Counted from the first letter of the stretch, positions 46,789-55,577 are shown. The stretch is 64,000 bases of DNA from Salipiger sp. H15 (GCF_040409955.1 NZ_CP123386.1:248001-312000), one strand, 5' to 3'. The notes: generated by a model from the letters alone, not told the origin. Translations and numbers: made by a program.

Positions 46789-46860
46789 GGCGGGCCCGCA
46801 GGCCCGCCCGCCACGCAACAAAGTCCCGCGCGGGGCGGCAAAGTCCGCCGTTCCGCGCGG
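46789..46860. other. Structured spacer between fdhB and fdhC
   Basis: Hairpin 1: GGCGGGCC-CGCA-GGCCCGCC (46789-46808). Hairpin 2: CCGCGCGG pairing across 46826-46860 around an inner GGCGG/CCGCC stem. No T-run follows either, so they probably act on mRNA stability or ribosome access inside the operon. Confidence 0.45.
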
Positions 46861-46892
46861 TTCTCGCGTGACCCTACTTCATGGAGACGACC

Positions 46893-48101
46893 ATGCTGCG
46901 CCACCTGCTGGCACTATTCGCACTGGTCCTGATGACCGCCGCCCCTCTGGGCGTCGCGGCACAGGGCACCCTTCTTCCACCCGAGCCCGACCGCTCCGCC
47001 ACCGGCGGTGCGCAGACGCTCGAGGACATCATGCGCAGGCAGGCAGGCATCAAGGTCGATGACAGCTTCCGGCGCGAGAACATCGGCGGCGCGGCCCCGG
47101 AGGCGCCCGAACTGGGCACCCGCGGCGGCGCCTCGGATCCCGACCTGTGGCGCGCCCTGCGCTACAACGAGGCCGACGTGCGCGCCTCGACCATCAACCC
47201 CAACGGCAAGGTGCTGATCCAGGACGGCGGCATGTGGTGGCTGGGCTTCCGCCGCGGCCCGCTCGCCACCTACGGCGGCTGGCTGCTGCTCGGCACGATC
47301 GCCGTGCTGGCCGTGTTCTTCCTGCTGCGCGGCCGGATCAAGATCGACGGCGGCCGGACCGGCCACACCGTGCAGCGCTTCCAGTGGATCGAGCGTTTCG
47401 CGCACTGGACCCTCGCCGGCTCGTTCCTGCTGCTCGGCTTCACCGGGCTCTTCACCCTCTTCGGGCGCAAGTACCTGATCCCGCTGCTGGGGCATGACGT
47501 CAACTCGACGCTGCTGCACTACTCGAAGTTCATCCACAACAACGTCAGCTGGGCCTTCATGCTCGCGCTGGTCATGGTCTTCGTGATGTGGGTCTGGCAC
47601 AACATCCCCGACCGCACCGACATCACCTGGTTCGCCCAGGCCGGCGGCATCATCGGCAACAAGCACCCGCCCGCCAAGAAGTTCAACGCGGGCCAGAAGA
47701 TCATCTTCTGGTCGGTGATCCTGCTCGGAGGCTCGATCTCGGTCTCGGGCCTGTCGCTGCTCTTCCCGTTCGACATGCCGCTCTTCTCGCACACCTTCTC
47801 GGTGCTCAACGGCTGGGGCGTGCCGGGCTGGTTCGGCATGGACGCCTTCCCGGTGCAGCTGGCCCCGCAGGAAGAGATGCAGTTCGCGCAGCTCTGGCAC
47901 GCCATCGTCGCCTTCCTGCTGATGGCGATCATCATCGGCCACATCTACATCGGCTCGCTCGGCATGGAAGGCGCCTATGACGCCATGGGCACCGGCCAGG
48001 TCGACGAGAACTGGGCGCACCAGCACCACTCGATCTGGTACGAGAAGGTGAAGGCGCAGGAAGCCGAGGAGGCCAGGAAGTCGGCCACCCCGGCGGAGTG
48101 A
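46893..48101 (+). CDS. fdhC: Formate dehydrogenase cytochrome b (gamma) subunit
   Basis: 402 residues from the ATG at 46893 (GGAG 6 nt upstream; ATG at 46881 is an alternative). N-terminal signal sequence, a ~100-residue periplasmic region (about residues 25-115), then about five membrane helices with His ligands in RFAHWTLAGSFLL, MWVWHNI and QLWHAIVAFL. Cytochrome b556 family; moves electrons from FdhB to quinone. The periplasmic N-terminal extension is longer than in FdnI (~217 residues). Confidence 0.92.
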   Translation: MLRHLLALFALVLMTAAPLGVAAQGTLLPPEPDRSATGGAQTLEDIMRRQAGIKVDDSFRRENIGGAAPEAPELGTRGGASDPDLWRALRYNEADVRASTINPNGKVLIQDGGMWWLGFRRGPLATYGGWLLLGTIAVLAVFFLLRGRIKIDGGRTGHTVQRFQWIERFAHWTLAGSFLLLGFTGLFTLFGRKYLIPLLGHDVNSTLLHYSKFIHNNVSWAFMLALVMVFVMWVWHNIPDRTDITWFAQAGGIIGNKHPPAKKFNAGQKIIFWSVILLGGSISVSGLSLLFPFDMPLFSHTFSVLNGWGVPGWFGMDAFPVQLAPQEEMQFAQLWHAIVAFLLMAIIIGHIYIGSLGMEGAYDAMGTGQVDENWAHQHHSIWYEKVKAQEAEEARKSATPAE

Positions 48102-49381
48102 CGGGGGTGGGCCGCCTGGCCTTCATGCTGAGCCTGATGCTCTGCGCCGCCCCGCTGGCGGCGCAGGATTTCGCCACGCTGAAGGGGCACGGCGGCCCGA
48201 TCATGGGCATCGCCGTCTCGCCCTCGGGGCAGGTGGCGACCGGCAGCTTCGACAATTCGGTCGGCCTCTGGGAGAACGGCATGCCGCGCTGGCTGGAAGG
48301 CCACGCGGCGGCGGTGACCGCCCTCACCTGGGGCCCGGACGGCACGCTGGTCTCGGGCGGCGACGATTTCGCCGTGCGGGTCTGGGGCGCGGCGCCGCGC
48401 GTTCTCGGCAAGCACCAGGGCAAGGTCGCGGCACTGGCGGTCTCGCCTGACGGCAGGACGGTGGCCAGCGGCAGCTGGGACGGCTCGATCATGATCTGGC
48501 CGCTGGAGGGCGGCGAAGGCACCGCGCTTCCCGCCCCCGGCTCGGGGGTCAACGCCGTGGCCTTCGACGGGCCGGGCAGGCTCTACGCCGCGACCATGGC
48601 CGGGGCGCTGCTGCGCTACGAGCTCGGCAGCGGCGAGGCCCCCATGGCCATCGTGCAGCACGGGTTCGGCATCAACCGGCTGGCCATCGGCCCGGGCTGG
48701 ATCGCCTATGGCGCGGTGGACGGCGGCACGCGGGTTCTCGACCTGAAGACCGGCGCCCAGATCGCCGACCTGACGCTCGACCGGCGGCCGATCCTCGCGC
48801 TGGCCTTCAACGCCCCCTCGCACCAGCTCGCCGTGGGCGACGGCGAGGGCTACATCATGATCGTCGACACCCAAGACTGGCAGATCACCCGCGACTTCCG
48901 CGCCACCCGGCAGGGGCCGGTCTGGGCACTGGCCTTCTCGCCCGACGGCACGGTCATCCACGCGGGCGGGCTCGACGACGTCGCCTATTCCTGGCCGGTG
49001 GAGCTGCTCGACGTGTTCGAGCCGGGCATCACCGGCGCGCGCAGCTTCCTGCGCGCCGCCGCCACCATGCCCAACGGCGAGCGGCAGTTCATGCGCAAGT
49101 GCTCGATCTGCCACGCGCTCGACCCCGGCCCCTCGCGCAAGGCGGGACCGACGCTGCACGGCGTCTTCGGCCGCCGCGCCGGCACGGTGCCGGGCTACAG
49201 CTACTCCGACACGCTGGACGGGTCGGACATCACCTGGGACGAAACCACGATCGACGCGCTTTTCGATCAGGGACCGGACCACTACATTCCCGGCTCGAAG
49301 ATGCCCATGCAGGTGATCGCGGGCGTCAGCGACCGGGCCGATCTGATAGACTACCTCAAACAGGCCACCAAAGGAGAGTGA
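48098..49381 (+). CDS. WD40-repeat protein with C-terminal cytochrome c domain
   Basis: 427 residues, GTG start overlapping the fdhC stop by 4 bp. Signal peptide (LAFMLSLMLCAAPLAAQ), then six or seven WD40-like blades (~25-310; GHGGPIMGIAVSP, GHAAAVTALTWGPDG, HQGKVAALAVSPDGRTVASGS and so on), then a class I cytochrome c with CSICH near residue 337 and a Met in GSKMPMQV near 400. A periplasmic propeller with haem, encoded directly after FDH gamma, could accept or relay electrons from formate oxidation or hold the complex together. I know of no characterised FDH with this subunit. Confidence 0.88.
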   Translation: MTGVGRLAFMLSLMLCAAPLAAQDFATLKGHGGPIMGIAVSPSGQVATGSFDNSVGLWENGMPRWLEGHAAAVTALTWGPDGTLVSGGDDFAVRVWGAAPRVLGKHQGKVAALAVSPDGRTVASGSWDGSIMIWPLEGGEGTALPAPGSGVNAVAFDGPGRLYAATMAGALLRYELGSGEAPMAIVQHGFGINRLAIGPGWIAYGAVDGGTRVLDLKTGAQIADLTLDRRPILALAFNAPSHQLAVGDGEGYIMIVDTQDWQITRDFRATRQGPVWALAFSPDGTVIHAGGLDDVAYSWPVELLDVFEPGITGARSFLRAAATMPNGERQFMRKCSICHALDPGPSRKAGPTLHGVFGRRAGTVPGYSYSDTLDGSDITWDETTIDALFDQGPDHYIPGSKMPMQVIAGVSDRADLIDYLKQATKGE

Positions 49382-49387
49382 CCGCAA

Positions 49388-49513
49388 ATGAAAGCCATGT
49401 TCACCGGCTTCCTCGCCATCATCGTCATCGGCACCGCCGCCTATTTCGGGCTGCACGAGATCGGCATGTCCTCGGCCGAGGTCTATTCCAGCCCGAACGT
49501 GCGTCACGACTGA
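49388..49513 (+). CDS. 41-residue membrane peptide
   Basis: ATG at 49388 preceded by AAAGGAGAG about 9 nt upstream. MKAMFTGFLAIIVIGTAAYF is one transmembrane helix, followed by a short tail (GLHEIGMSSAEVYSSPNVRHD). It fits the gap exactly, with 6 bp to the upstream gene, so I consider it real. Possible stabiliser of the FDH membrane complex. Confidence 0.7.
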   Translation: MKAMFTGFLAIIVIGTAAYFGLHEIGMSSAEVYSSPNVRHD

Positions 49514-49523
49514 GCGCGCGCGG

Positions 49524-50888
49524 ATGACGCCCCGGGACGATTACGGGCCCACGCTGGCCGGAGCCTCGATCCTCGTGGTCGATGACGAGCCGGGCATGCG
49601 CAACTTCCTCGTCAAGATGCTGGGCCCGCAGGTGCAGCGGGTCGAGGAGGCGGGCTCGGCGCTCGAGGCGACGCAGAAGCTCGACGCGGCGCATTTCGAC
49701 CTGGTCATCCTCGACAACGTGATGCCGAAGATGACCGGGCTCGACTGGCTGAGCGAACAGCAGCGCAAGGGCTTCTTCGGCGACACCATCCTGATCACCG
49801 CCTACGCGGATCTGGAGACCGCGATCACCGCGCTGCGCGCCGGGGTCAGCGACTTCGTGCTGAAGCCGTTCCGCGCCAACCAGATCCTCGGCGCGGTGGC
49901 GCGCACGCTCGACCGCAAGTACCTGCGCCGCGACAACACGCTGCTACGGCGCGAGCTGCGCACCGGCCAGTTCCAGGGCAAGCTCCTCGGCAAGTCCGAG
50001 GTGATGGTGGCGGTGCGCGCGCTCTTGGCCAAGCTGGCGCCGCTGCCCACGCCGGTGCTCTTCACCGGCGCCAGCGGCACCGGCAAGGAGATGGCCGCGC
50101 GCCACCTGCACCAGCTTTCGGACCGGGCGGACAAGCCCTTCGTGCCGGTGAACTGCGCCGCCATCGCCCCCGATCGCATGGTGCAGGAGCTGTTCGGCAG
50201 CCTCGAGGGCGGCGACAGGCTGAAGCCGGGCCTGCTGCTGCTCGCCGACGGCGGCACGGTCTTCCTCGACGAGGTGGCGCAGATGCCCGAACCGCTGCAG
50301 GCGGCGCTGCTGCGCGTGCTCGAGGACCAGCGCATCCGCCCGACCGGCGCCGAGCGGGAGATCCCGCTCAACCTGCGCTTCCTCTTTGCCACCAATGCCG
50401 ACCTCGAGGCGCAGGTCGCGCAGGGCAGGTTCCGCGCCGACCTCTACCACCGGATCAACGTGATGAAGGTCGAGATGCCGCCGCTTTCGGACCGCTCGGA
50501 CGACATCCTCGAGCTGGCGGCGCTCTTCACCAAGCAGTTCAGCCAGGCGCTCGGCATGCCGGGGCTCGAGCTCGACGAGCAGACGCTGCTGAAGCTGCGC
50601 CGCTACGCCTGGCCCGGAAACGTGCGCGAGCTGCGCAACCTCATCGAGCGCTCGGTGATCCTTGGCGGTTTTCCCGGCGAGTTCGCCGGCTCGGGCGGGG
50701 TCACCGGGGCGCGGGCGATCGAGGATCTCGACCTCGTGGTGCAGCGCCACATCCTGCACATGCTCGACCTCTGCGACGGCAACCGGGCCGAGGCGGCGCG
50801 GCGGCTTGGCGTGTCGCGCAAGACCATCGACCGCAAGATCGCCCAATGGGGCGAAGAGAGCGTGACCCCGCCGCAGGGGCTGCGCTAG
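49524..50888 (+). CDS. NtrC-like response regulator lacking the GAFTGA motif
   Basis: 454 residues. Receiver domain (~12-130) with phospho-acceptor Asp in LVILDNVMPKMTGLDWL and the Lys in DFVLKPFRA; AAA+ domain (~155-385) with Walker A GASGTGKEM and Walker B GGTVFLDEVAQMP; C-terminal Fis-type HTH (AEAARRLGVSRKTIDRKI). The ELFG element normally followed by GAFTGA reads ELFGSLEGGDRLKPG, so the sigma-54 contact loop is absent. Such proteins, as known for rhodobacterial NtrC, can act with the housekeeping sigma factor. Likely partner of the kinase at 34185-36152. Confidence 0.9.
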   Translation: MTPRDDYGPTLAGASILVVDDEPGMRNFLVKMLGPQVQRVEEAGSALEATQKLDAAHFDLVILDNVMPKMTGLDWLSEQQRKGFFGDTILITAYADLETAITALRAGVSDFVLKPFRANQILGAVARTLDRKYLRRDNTLLRRELRTGQFQGKLLGKSEVMVAVRALLAKLAPLPTPVLFTGASGTGKEMAARHLHQLSDRADKPFVPVNCAAIAPDRMVQELFGSLEGGDRLKPGLLLLADGGTVFLDEVAQMPEPLQAALLRVLEDQRIRPTGAEREIPLNLRFLFATNADLEAQVAQGRFRADLYHRINVMKVEMPPLSDRSDDILELAALFTKQFSQALGMPGLELDEQTLLKLRRYAWPGNVRELRNLIERSVILGGFPGEFAGSGGVTGARAIEDLDLVVQRHILHMLDLCDGNRAEAARRLGVSRKTIDRKIAQWGEESVTPPQGLR

Positions 50889-50917
50889 TCTGGGGCAAAA
50901 CCCGAGCGGAGCAGGAC

Positions 50918-52183
50918 ATGACCAGACATCGCGAATCCAAGGGATGGCGCCGCGCCGTGGCAGCCGCGCTGCTGGCGCTCGCCGCCCTCGCCTCGCCCGC
51001 CGCCGCGCTCGACCGCGGCGCGGTGGAGCGGCAGTTCCGCGGCTGGCTCGAACAGACCGTCTGGCCGCGCGCCGCCTCGAAGGGCGTCTCGCGCGGGACG
51101 TTTGACGCGGCCTTCGCAGGCGTGCACCTCAACTGGGATCTGCCCGACCTCGTGCCGCCCGGCACGAAGCCCGAAACCCCGAAGGAGCAGCGGCAGGCCG
51201 AGTTCGGCCAGCCCGCCAAGTATTTCAACCGCGGCTCCATCGACAGCGCGACCGCGACCGGGCGGCAGATGGCGCGCCAGCACGCGCAGGCGCTCGCCGC
51301 GACCGAGAAGGCGACCGGCGTGCCAGGCCGGATCATCCTCGGCATCTGGGGGCGCGAGAGCGGTTACGGCCGCGTGGCGATCCCGCACAGCGCCTTCGAG
51401 GTGCTGGGAACCAAGGGATTCATGTCCACTCGCGCCGGCTATTTCACCGACGAGCTGATTGCGGCGCTGCAGATCGCCGAGGCCGGGCACGCGCCCGCCG
51501 GGGTGATGAAAAGCTCCTGGGCCGGGGCGCTGGGGCAGCCGCAGTTCATGCCGTCGAACTTCCTCAAGTACGCCGCCGACGGCACCGGCGACGGCCATGC
51601 CGACATCTGGCGCTCGGAGGCGGACACCATCGCCTCGATCGGCACCTACCTCGCGAAACACGGCTGGCAGACGGGCCGCGACTGGGGGTTCGAGGTGACG
51701 GTGCCCGCCGCGATCTCCTGCACGCTCGAAGGCCCCGACCAGGGCAAACGCATCGCCGACTGGGAGAAGCTGGGCATCACCCGCGTCTCGGGCCGCCCCT
51801 TCCCCGAGGCCGAGCGCAGGGGCGAAGGCTTCCTGCTGATGCCCGCCGGGCGGCACGGGCCCGCCTTCATCGTCACGCCGAACTTCTACGTGCTGAAGGA
51901 CTACAACATGAGCGATCTCTACGCGCTCTTCGTCGGGCACGTGGGCGACCGCATCCAGTACGGCGCGGGCGATTTCAGCGCGTCCTGGGGTACGGTCGGC
52001 GGGCTCTACCGTTCGGATGTCGCGGCGATGCAGCGCGCGCTCGAGCGCATGGGCCATGACGTCGGCGGCGCCGACGGGCTGCCGGGGTTCAAGACCCGCC
52101 GCTCGATCGGCCGCTGGCAGGAGGCGCAGGGCCGTCCCGCCACCTGCTTCCCCGAGGCCGCGATGAAATCGGCGCTGCGCTAG
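50918..52183 (+). CDS. Lytic murein transglycosylase (MltB family)
   Basis: 421 residues with a signal peptide (RRAVAAALLALAALASPAAA). MltB/SLT domain with the catalytic Glu in IWGRESGYGR near residue 148, GALGQPQFMPSNFLKYA, and a C-terminal peptidoglycan-binding segment (~360-421, AMQRALERMGHDVGGADGLPGFKT). Cleaves peptidoglycan glycan strands in the periplasm. Start set at 50918; the upstream in-frame codons overlap the response regulator. Convergent with the tup regulator by 4 bp. Confidence 0.9.
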   Translation: MTRHRESKGWRRAVAAALLALAALASPAAALDRGAVERQFRGWLEQTVWPRAASKGVSRGTFDAAFAGVHLNWDLPDLVPPGTKPETPKEQRQAEFGQPAKYFNRGSIDSATATGRQMARQHAQALAATEKATGVPGRIILGIWGRESGYGRVAIPHSAFEVLGTKGFMSTRAGYFTDELIAALQIAEAGHAPAGVMKSSWAGALGQPQFMPSNFLKYAADGTGDGHADIWRSEADTIASIGTYLAKHGWQTGRDWGFEVTVPAAISCTLEGPDQGKRIADWEKLGITRVSGRPFPEAERRGEGFLLMPAGRHGPAFIVTPNFYVLKDYNMSDLYALFVGHVGDRIQYGAGDFSASWGTVGGLYRSDVAAMQRALERMGHDVGGADGLPGFKTRRSIGRWQEAQGRPATCFPEAAMKSALR

Positions 52184-53067
52184 GCGTTCCAGACCACCTC
52201 GCCGAGCCCCGACAGGTCATAGCCTCCGAGGCTTTCGGCACGGCTGCGGAAGGTCTCGGAGCGGCAGAACTCCACGAGCGTCTGCAGCGGCGGATCGAAC
52301 CAGGCCTTGCGGTCGACGAGCAGGTCGAAACGCTCGTCGATCACCGGCACGAAGGGCAGGCCGTAGCTGCGCGCGACGGATTCGAGCCCGAAGGTCACGT
52401 CCGCCTCGCCGCGGCGCACGCTCTGCACCGCCTCGTCCTCGGTCCGCTCGAGCGGGGTGAGGGTGACGGTGCCGAGGTCGAGCCCCGCCTCGGCGGCAAG
52501 ATCGCGCAGCAGCGCGGCGGTGCCGGAGCTTTCCTGCCGCGGCGCGAGTCGCAGCCCGGCGAGATCCCCGAGCCCCTTCGGCCCGGGCCCGTCCGCGCGC
52601 AGCACCAGCCCGCGGCGGCGGATGGCAAACCCGACCAGCACGGCGTTCTGCCCCGAGGCAGCCTCGCGCGCGGCGCTGCGGTTCCAGCCGCCCTCGGCGT
52701 CGCGCAGGTGCAGACCGGAAGCCACGCCCTCACCCGCGGCAAAGCGCGAAAGCCCGTCGAGCGAGCCGTCGAAATAGGTCGCAAGCCCGCAGCGCGACTG
52801 GCGGATCGCCCAGTCAAGCAGCGGGTCATGACTGCCGAGAAACACGCCGGGCCGCGGCGCGGACACCGCCGCGAGACCGCCGCTCTGCGCGCCCTCGATC
52901 CAGGCGCGGATCTCGGCGGCGGGAAAGAGCAGCTTGCCGGTGGCGCGGGAGCAGGGCACCTCGCCCGAGGCGGCAAGATCGTAGATCTTGCGCTCCTTGA
53001 GACGCAGCAGATCGGCCAGTTCGCGGACCGTGAGGTATTCGTGGGGCGGGATCTGCGGGTCAGTCAT
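52180..53067 (-). CDS. Excisionase-type HTH plus substrate-binding domain regulator (Mo/W-related)
   Basis: 295 residues. N-terminal MerR/excisionase-like HTH (YLTVRELADLLRLKERKIYDLAASGEV, residues ~10-36) and a C-terminal periplasmic-binding-like domain (LASRQESSGTAALLRDLA-type, GEADVTFGLESVARSYGLPFVP). These proteins pair with tungstate/molybdate transport genes and are thought to sense the oxyanion. It is the last gene of the tup operon, after a hairpin. Confidence 0.85.
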   Translation of the reverse strand: MTDPQIPPHEYLTVRELADLLRLKERKIYDLAASGEVPCSRATGKLLFPAAEIRAWIEGAQSGGLAAVSAPRPGVFLGSHDPLLDWAIRQSRCGLATYFDGSLDGLSRFAAGEGVASGLHLRDAEGGWNRSAAREAASGQNAVLVGFAIRRRGLVLRADGPGPKGLGDLAGLRLAPRQESSGTAALLRDLAAEAGLDLGTVTLTPLERTEDEAVQSVRRGEADVTFGLESVARSYGLPFVPVIDERFDLLVDRKAWFDPPLQTLVEFCRSETFRSRAESLGGYDLSGLGEVVWNA

Positions 53068-53084
53068 CTGGTCCGGAAGAAGTT

Positions 53085-53107
53085 GGGGGCGGCACTGCGC
53101 CGCCCCC
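53085..53107 (-). terminator. Hairpin between tupA and the regulator gene
   Basis: Perfect 9-bp stem GGGGGCGGC / GCCGCCCCC with an ACTGC loop. On the minus strand only AACTTC follows, so it may be a partial terminator that lowers regulator expression. Confidence 0.5.
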
Positions 53108-53115
53108 GGACCCTA

Positions 53116-53937
53116 TCAGTTCTTCGGCGCGTTGGGGAAGAACAGCTGCTGGCCGTCGATCTTGTAGTCCGCGATGGTCTGCTGGCCCTCGTCCGAAAGC
53201 AGCCAGTCCGCGAAGCCCTGCGCCAGGTCGATCTTCACCGTCGGGCATTTCTCGGGGTTCACCGGGATCACGCCGTACTGGTTGAAGAGCTCCTCGTCGC
53301 CCTCGACCTCGATCGCGTAATCCTGCTTGTTCTCGAAGCTGATCCAGGTGGCGCGGTCGGTGAGCACGTAGGCGCCCATGCCGATGCCGGTGTTCAGCGT
53401 CGCGCCCATGCCCGAGCCGGTCTCGCGGTACCACTCGCCCGAGGCGGCCTTGGGGTCGATCCCGGCCGCCTTCCACAGCTCGATTTCCTTCTTGTAGGTG
53501 CCGCTGTCATCCCCGCGCGAGGCGAAGAGCGCGCCGGTTTCGGAGATCTTGGTCAACGCCGCCTCGACGTCGGTCATGCCCTTGACGCCCGCCGGATCGG
53601 CCTCGGGGCCGACGATGACGAAGTCGTTGTACATGAGATCCGTACGCTGGGTGCCGAAGCCGTCGGCGACGAATTTCTCTTCCGACGCCTTGGCGTGGAC
53701 CAGCAGCAGGTCGCCGTCGCAGTTCTCGGCGTTCTTGATCGCCTGGCCGGTGCCCACGGCGACGACGTTGACGGTGACGCCGCTCTTGCCGGTGTAGATC
53801 GGCAGCAGGTAGTCGTAGAGGCCCGAGTTCGCGGTCGAGGTGGTCGACTGCACGATGATCGACTGGTCCTGCGCAAAGGCGGCACCGGCGAGGCCAAGGG
53901 TCAGCGCGGTCGAGGCGATCAGTCTTGCGATGGTCAT
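53116..53937 (-). CDS. tupA: Tungstate ABC transporter substrate-binding protein
   Basis: 273 residues with a signal peptide (STALTLGLAGAAFA). TupA-type features: the TTSTANSGL motif for oxyanion binding, TGQAIKNAENCDGDLLLVHA, and RGDDSGTYKKEIELWKAAG. The TTTS-like motif separates tungstate binders from ModA. Gene order is tupB-tupC-tupA here. Close to the FDH island. Confidence 0.93.
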   Translation of the reverse strand: MTIARLIASTALTLGLAGAAFAQDQSIIVQSTTSTANSGLYDYLLPIYTGKSGVTVNVVAVGTGQAIKNAENCDGDLLLVHAKASEEKFVADGFGTQRTDLMYNDFVIVGPEADPAGVKGMTDVEAALTKISETGALFASRGDDSGTYKKEIELWKAAGIDPKAASGEWYRETGSGMGATLNTGIGMGAYVLTDRATWISFENKQDYAIEVEGDEELFNQYGVIPVNPEKCPTVKIDLAQGFADWLLSDEGQQTIADYKIDGQQLFFPNAPKN

Positions 53938-53995
53938 GAGGAACGTCCTTCTGTCTTGGTAATCAATAACTTGGGCTGCACATCGGCGGGGCGGA

Positions 53996-54763
53996 TCAGA
54001 GCACGATCCGGCCCGCGAGATAGTCCCGCGCCGCAGGGCTGCGCGGTTCGGGGAAGAAGACGTCGGCGCGGCTGTGCTCGGCCACGCGGCCGCGGTGCAG
54101 GAAGACCACCTCGTCCGCCATGCGCCGCGCCTGCCCGACGTCGTGGGTGACGAAGATGATCCGCGTGCCGCGGTCCCGCGCCGCCGCCACGATGCGCTCG
54201 ATCACCAGCACCGAGGCGGGATCGAGGCTGGCGGTCGGCTCGTCGAGCAGCAGCACCTCGGGGTCGGTGGCGAGCGCCCGGGCCAGCGCCAGCCGCTGCG
54301 CCTCGCCGCCCGAGAGCAGCCGCGCGGGCTGGCGCGCCTTGTGCAGCAGGCCCACCTCGCGCAGCAGCGCGTCGCGGCGCGAGCGGTCGGCCCGGCGGGT
54401 CTTCAGCACGAAATCCACGTTGGCGGCGACCGAGCGGCGCAGCAGCACCGGCTTCTGGAACACCAGCGCCTGCCGCGCGGTGGCCTGCGCCGCCGGAAGC
54501 CCGTTCCAGCTGACCTCGCCGTCTCCCGGCACCAGCAGCCCGTGCAGCATCTTCAGGAGCAGGCTCTTGCCCGCGCCGTTGGGGCCCATGATCACCGTGC
54601 AGCCGCCGGGCGCGAGGCTCAGCTCGACCCCGTCGAGCAGCGCCGCCCCACCGGCAGAGAGCCGCAGACCGGAGACGCGCAGGGGCAGCAGCGGGCGGAG
54701 CATGGCGGCCTCGTCCTTCGGGCGCGCCATGGGCGGCACGGTGGTGATCGGCAGGTCAGACAT
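53996..54763 (-). CDS. tupC: Tungstate ABC transporter ATP-binding protein
   Basis: 255 residues. Walker A GPNGAGKSLLLKML near residue 59, signature LLSGGEAQRLALARALA near 150, Walker B EVLLLDEPTASLDP, and switch HDVGQARRMAD. The start overlaps the tupB stop by 8 bp. Powers tungstate import. Confidence 0.92.
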   Translation of the reverse strand: MSDLPITTVPPMARPKDEAAMLRPLLPLRVSGLRLSAGGAALLDGVELSLAPGGCTVIMGPNGAGKSLLLKMLHGLLVPGDGEVSWNGLPAAQATARQALVFQKPVLLRRSVAANVDFVLKTRRADRSRRDALLREVGLLHKARQPARLLSGGEAQRLALARALATDPEVLLLDEPTASLDPASVLVIERIVAAARDRGTRIIFVTHDVGQARRMADEVVFLHRGRVAEHSRADVFFPEPRSPAARDYLAGRIVL

Positions 54764-55463
54764 GGGCCTGCCGTGCCGCGGTCATCCGCAGCCCCTGCAC
54801 CCCGGCGTTCACCCCGAGCGCCAGCACCAGCAGGATGATCCCCAGCGCCAGCGCCAGCGGCAGGTCGCCCTTCGAGGTCTCGAGCGCGATGGCCGTGGTC
54901 ATCACCCGCGTCAGGTGGTCGATGTTGCCGCCGACGATGATCACCGCGCCGACCTCGGCCACGGCGCGGCCGAAGCCCGCGAGCCCCACGGTCAGCAGCG
55001 CGTAGCGCCCGTCCCAGAGCAGCGTCGTGATGCTCTGCCAGCGCGTCAGGCACAGAGACCGGAACTGCTCGGCATATTCGGCATGCAGGTCTTCCAGCAC
55101 CTGCCGCGACAGGGCGGCGACGATGGGCACGATGAGGATGGTCTGCGCGAAGATCATCGCGCCGGGCGTGTAGAGCAGGCCGAGGAACCCGAGCGGGCCG
55201 GAGCGCGAGAGGTAGAGATAGACCAGAAGCCCGACCACCACCGGCGGCAGCCCCATGAGCGCGTTCATCACGATGAGCACGAGGCCCCTGCCCCGGAACC
55301 GGCTGACCGCGACCAGCGCGCCGACCGGCAGCCCGATGGCGCAGGCGAGCAGGGTCGCGCTCAGGCTGACCTGCAGCGAGAGACCGACGATCTCATAGAG
55401 ATCGGCCTCGCCGGACAGGACCAGCGACAGCGCCAGGCGGAAGGCCTCCCCTATCCCTTGCAA
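54756..55463 (-). CDS. tupB: Tungstate ABC transporter permease
   Basis: 235 residues with about five membrane helices and the cytoplasmic EAA-like loop RSLCLTRWQSITTLLWDGRYAL near 150. Starts with a TTG at 55463, preceded by AGGGGGAT about 7 nt away. First gene of the tup operon. Confidence 0.9.
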   Translation of the reverse strand: MQGIGEAFRLALSLVLSGEADLYEIVGLSLQVSLSATLLACAIGLPVGALVAVSRFRGRGLVLIVMNALMGLPPVVVGLLVYLYLSRSGPLGFLGLLYTPGAMIFAQTILIVPIVAALSRQVLEDLHAEYAEQFRSLCLTRWQSITTLLWDGRYALLTVGLAGFGRAVAEVGAVIIVGGNIDHLTRVMTTAIALETSKGDLPLALALGIILLVLALGVNAGVQGLRMTAARQAHV

Positions 55464-55496
55464 AATTTTATCCCCCTACGGAAATCTTGCATCAAA

Positions 55497-55542
55497 CGAC
55501 TATGCACCGTCTCGCCCACGACGCAAGCCCGGTCAATAGTCG
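55497..55542. promoter_or_regulatory. Long-spaced dyad upstream of tupB (candidate oxyanion-regulator site)
   Basis: 7-bp arms CGACTAT and ATAGTCG separated by 32 bp, 34 bp upstream of tupB. The right arm is 10 bp from the pobA terminator hairpin. Could bind the HTH regulator at 52180-53067. Position-based inference. Confidence 0.35.
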
Positions 55543-55551
55543 TAATGAATT

Positions 55552-55577
55552 ACGGCCCTCTCGGGTGAGAGGGCCGT
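55552..55577 (-). terminator. Terminator after pobA
   Basis: Perfect 11-bp stem ACGGCCCTCTC / GAGAGGGCCGT with a 4-nt loop. On the minus strand AATTCATT follows. Lies 46 bp downstream of the pobA stop. Confidence 0.7.

Noticed and set aside
42772..46821. 1349-codon minus-strand open frame opposite fdhA/fdhB
   Set aside because: Antisense shadow of the formate dehydrogenase genes; composition is unlike a real protein.
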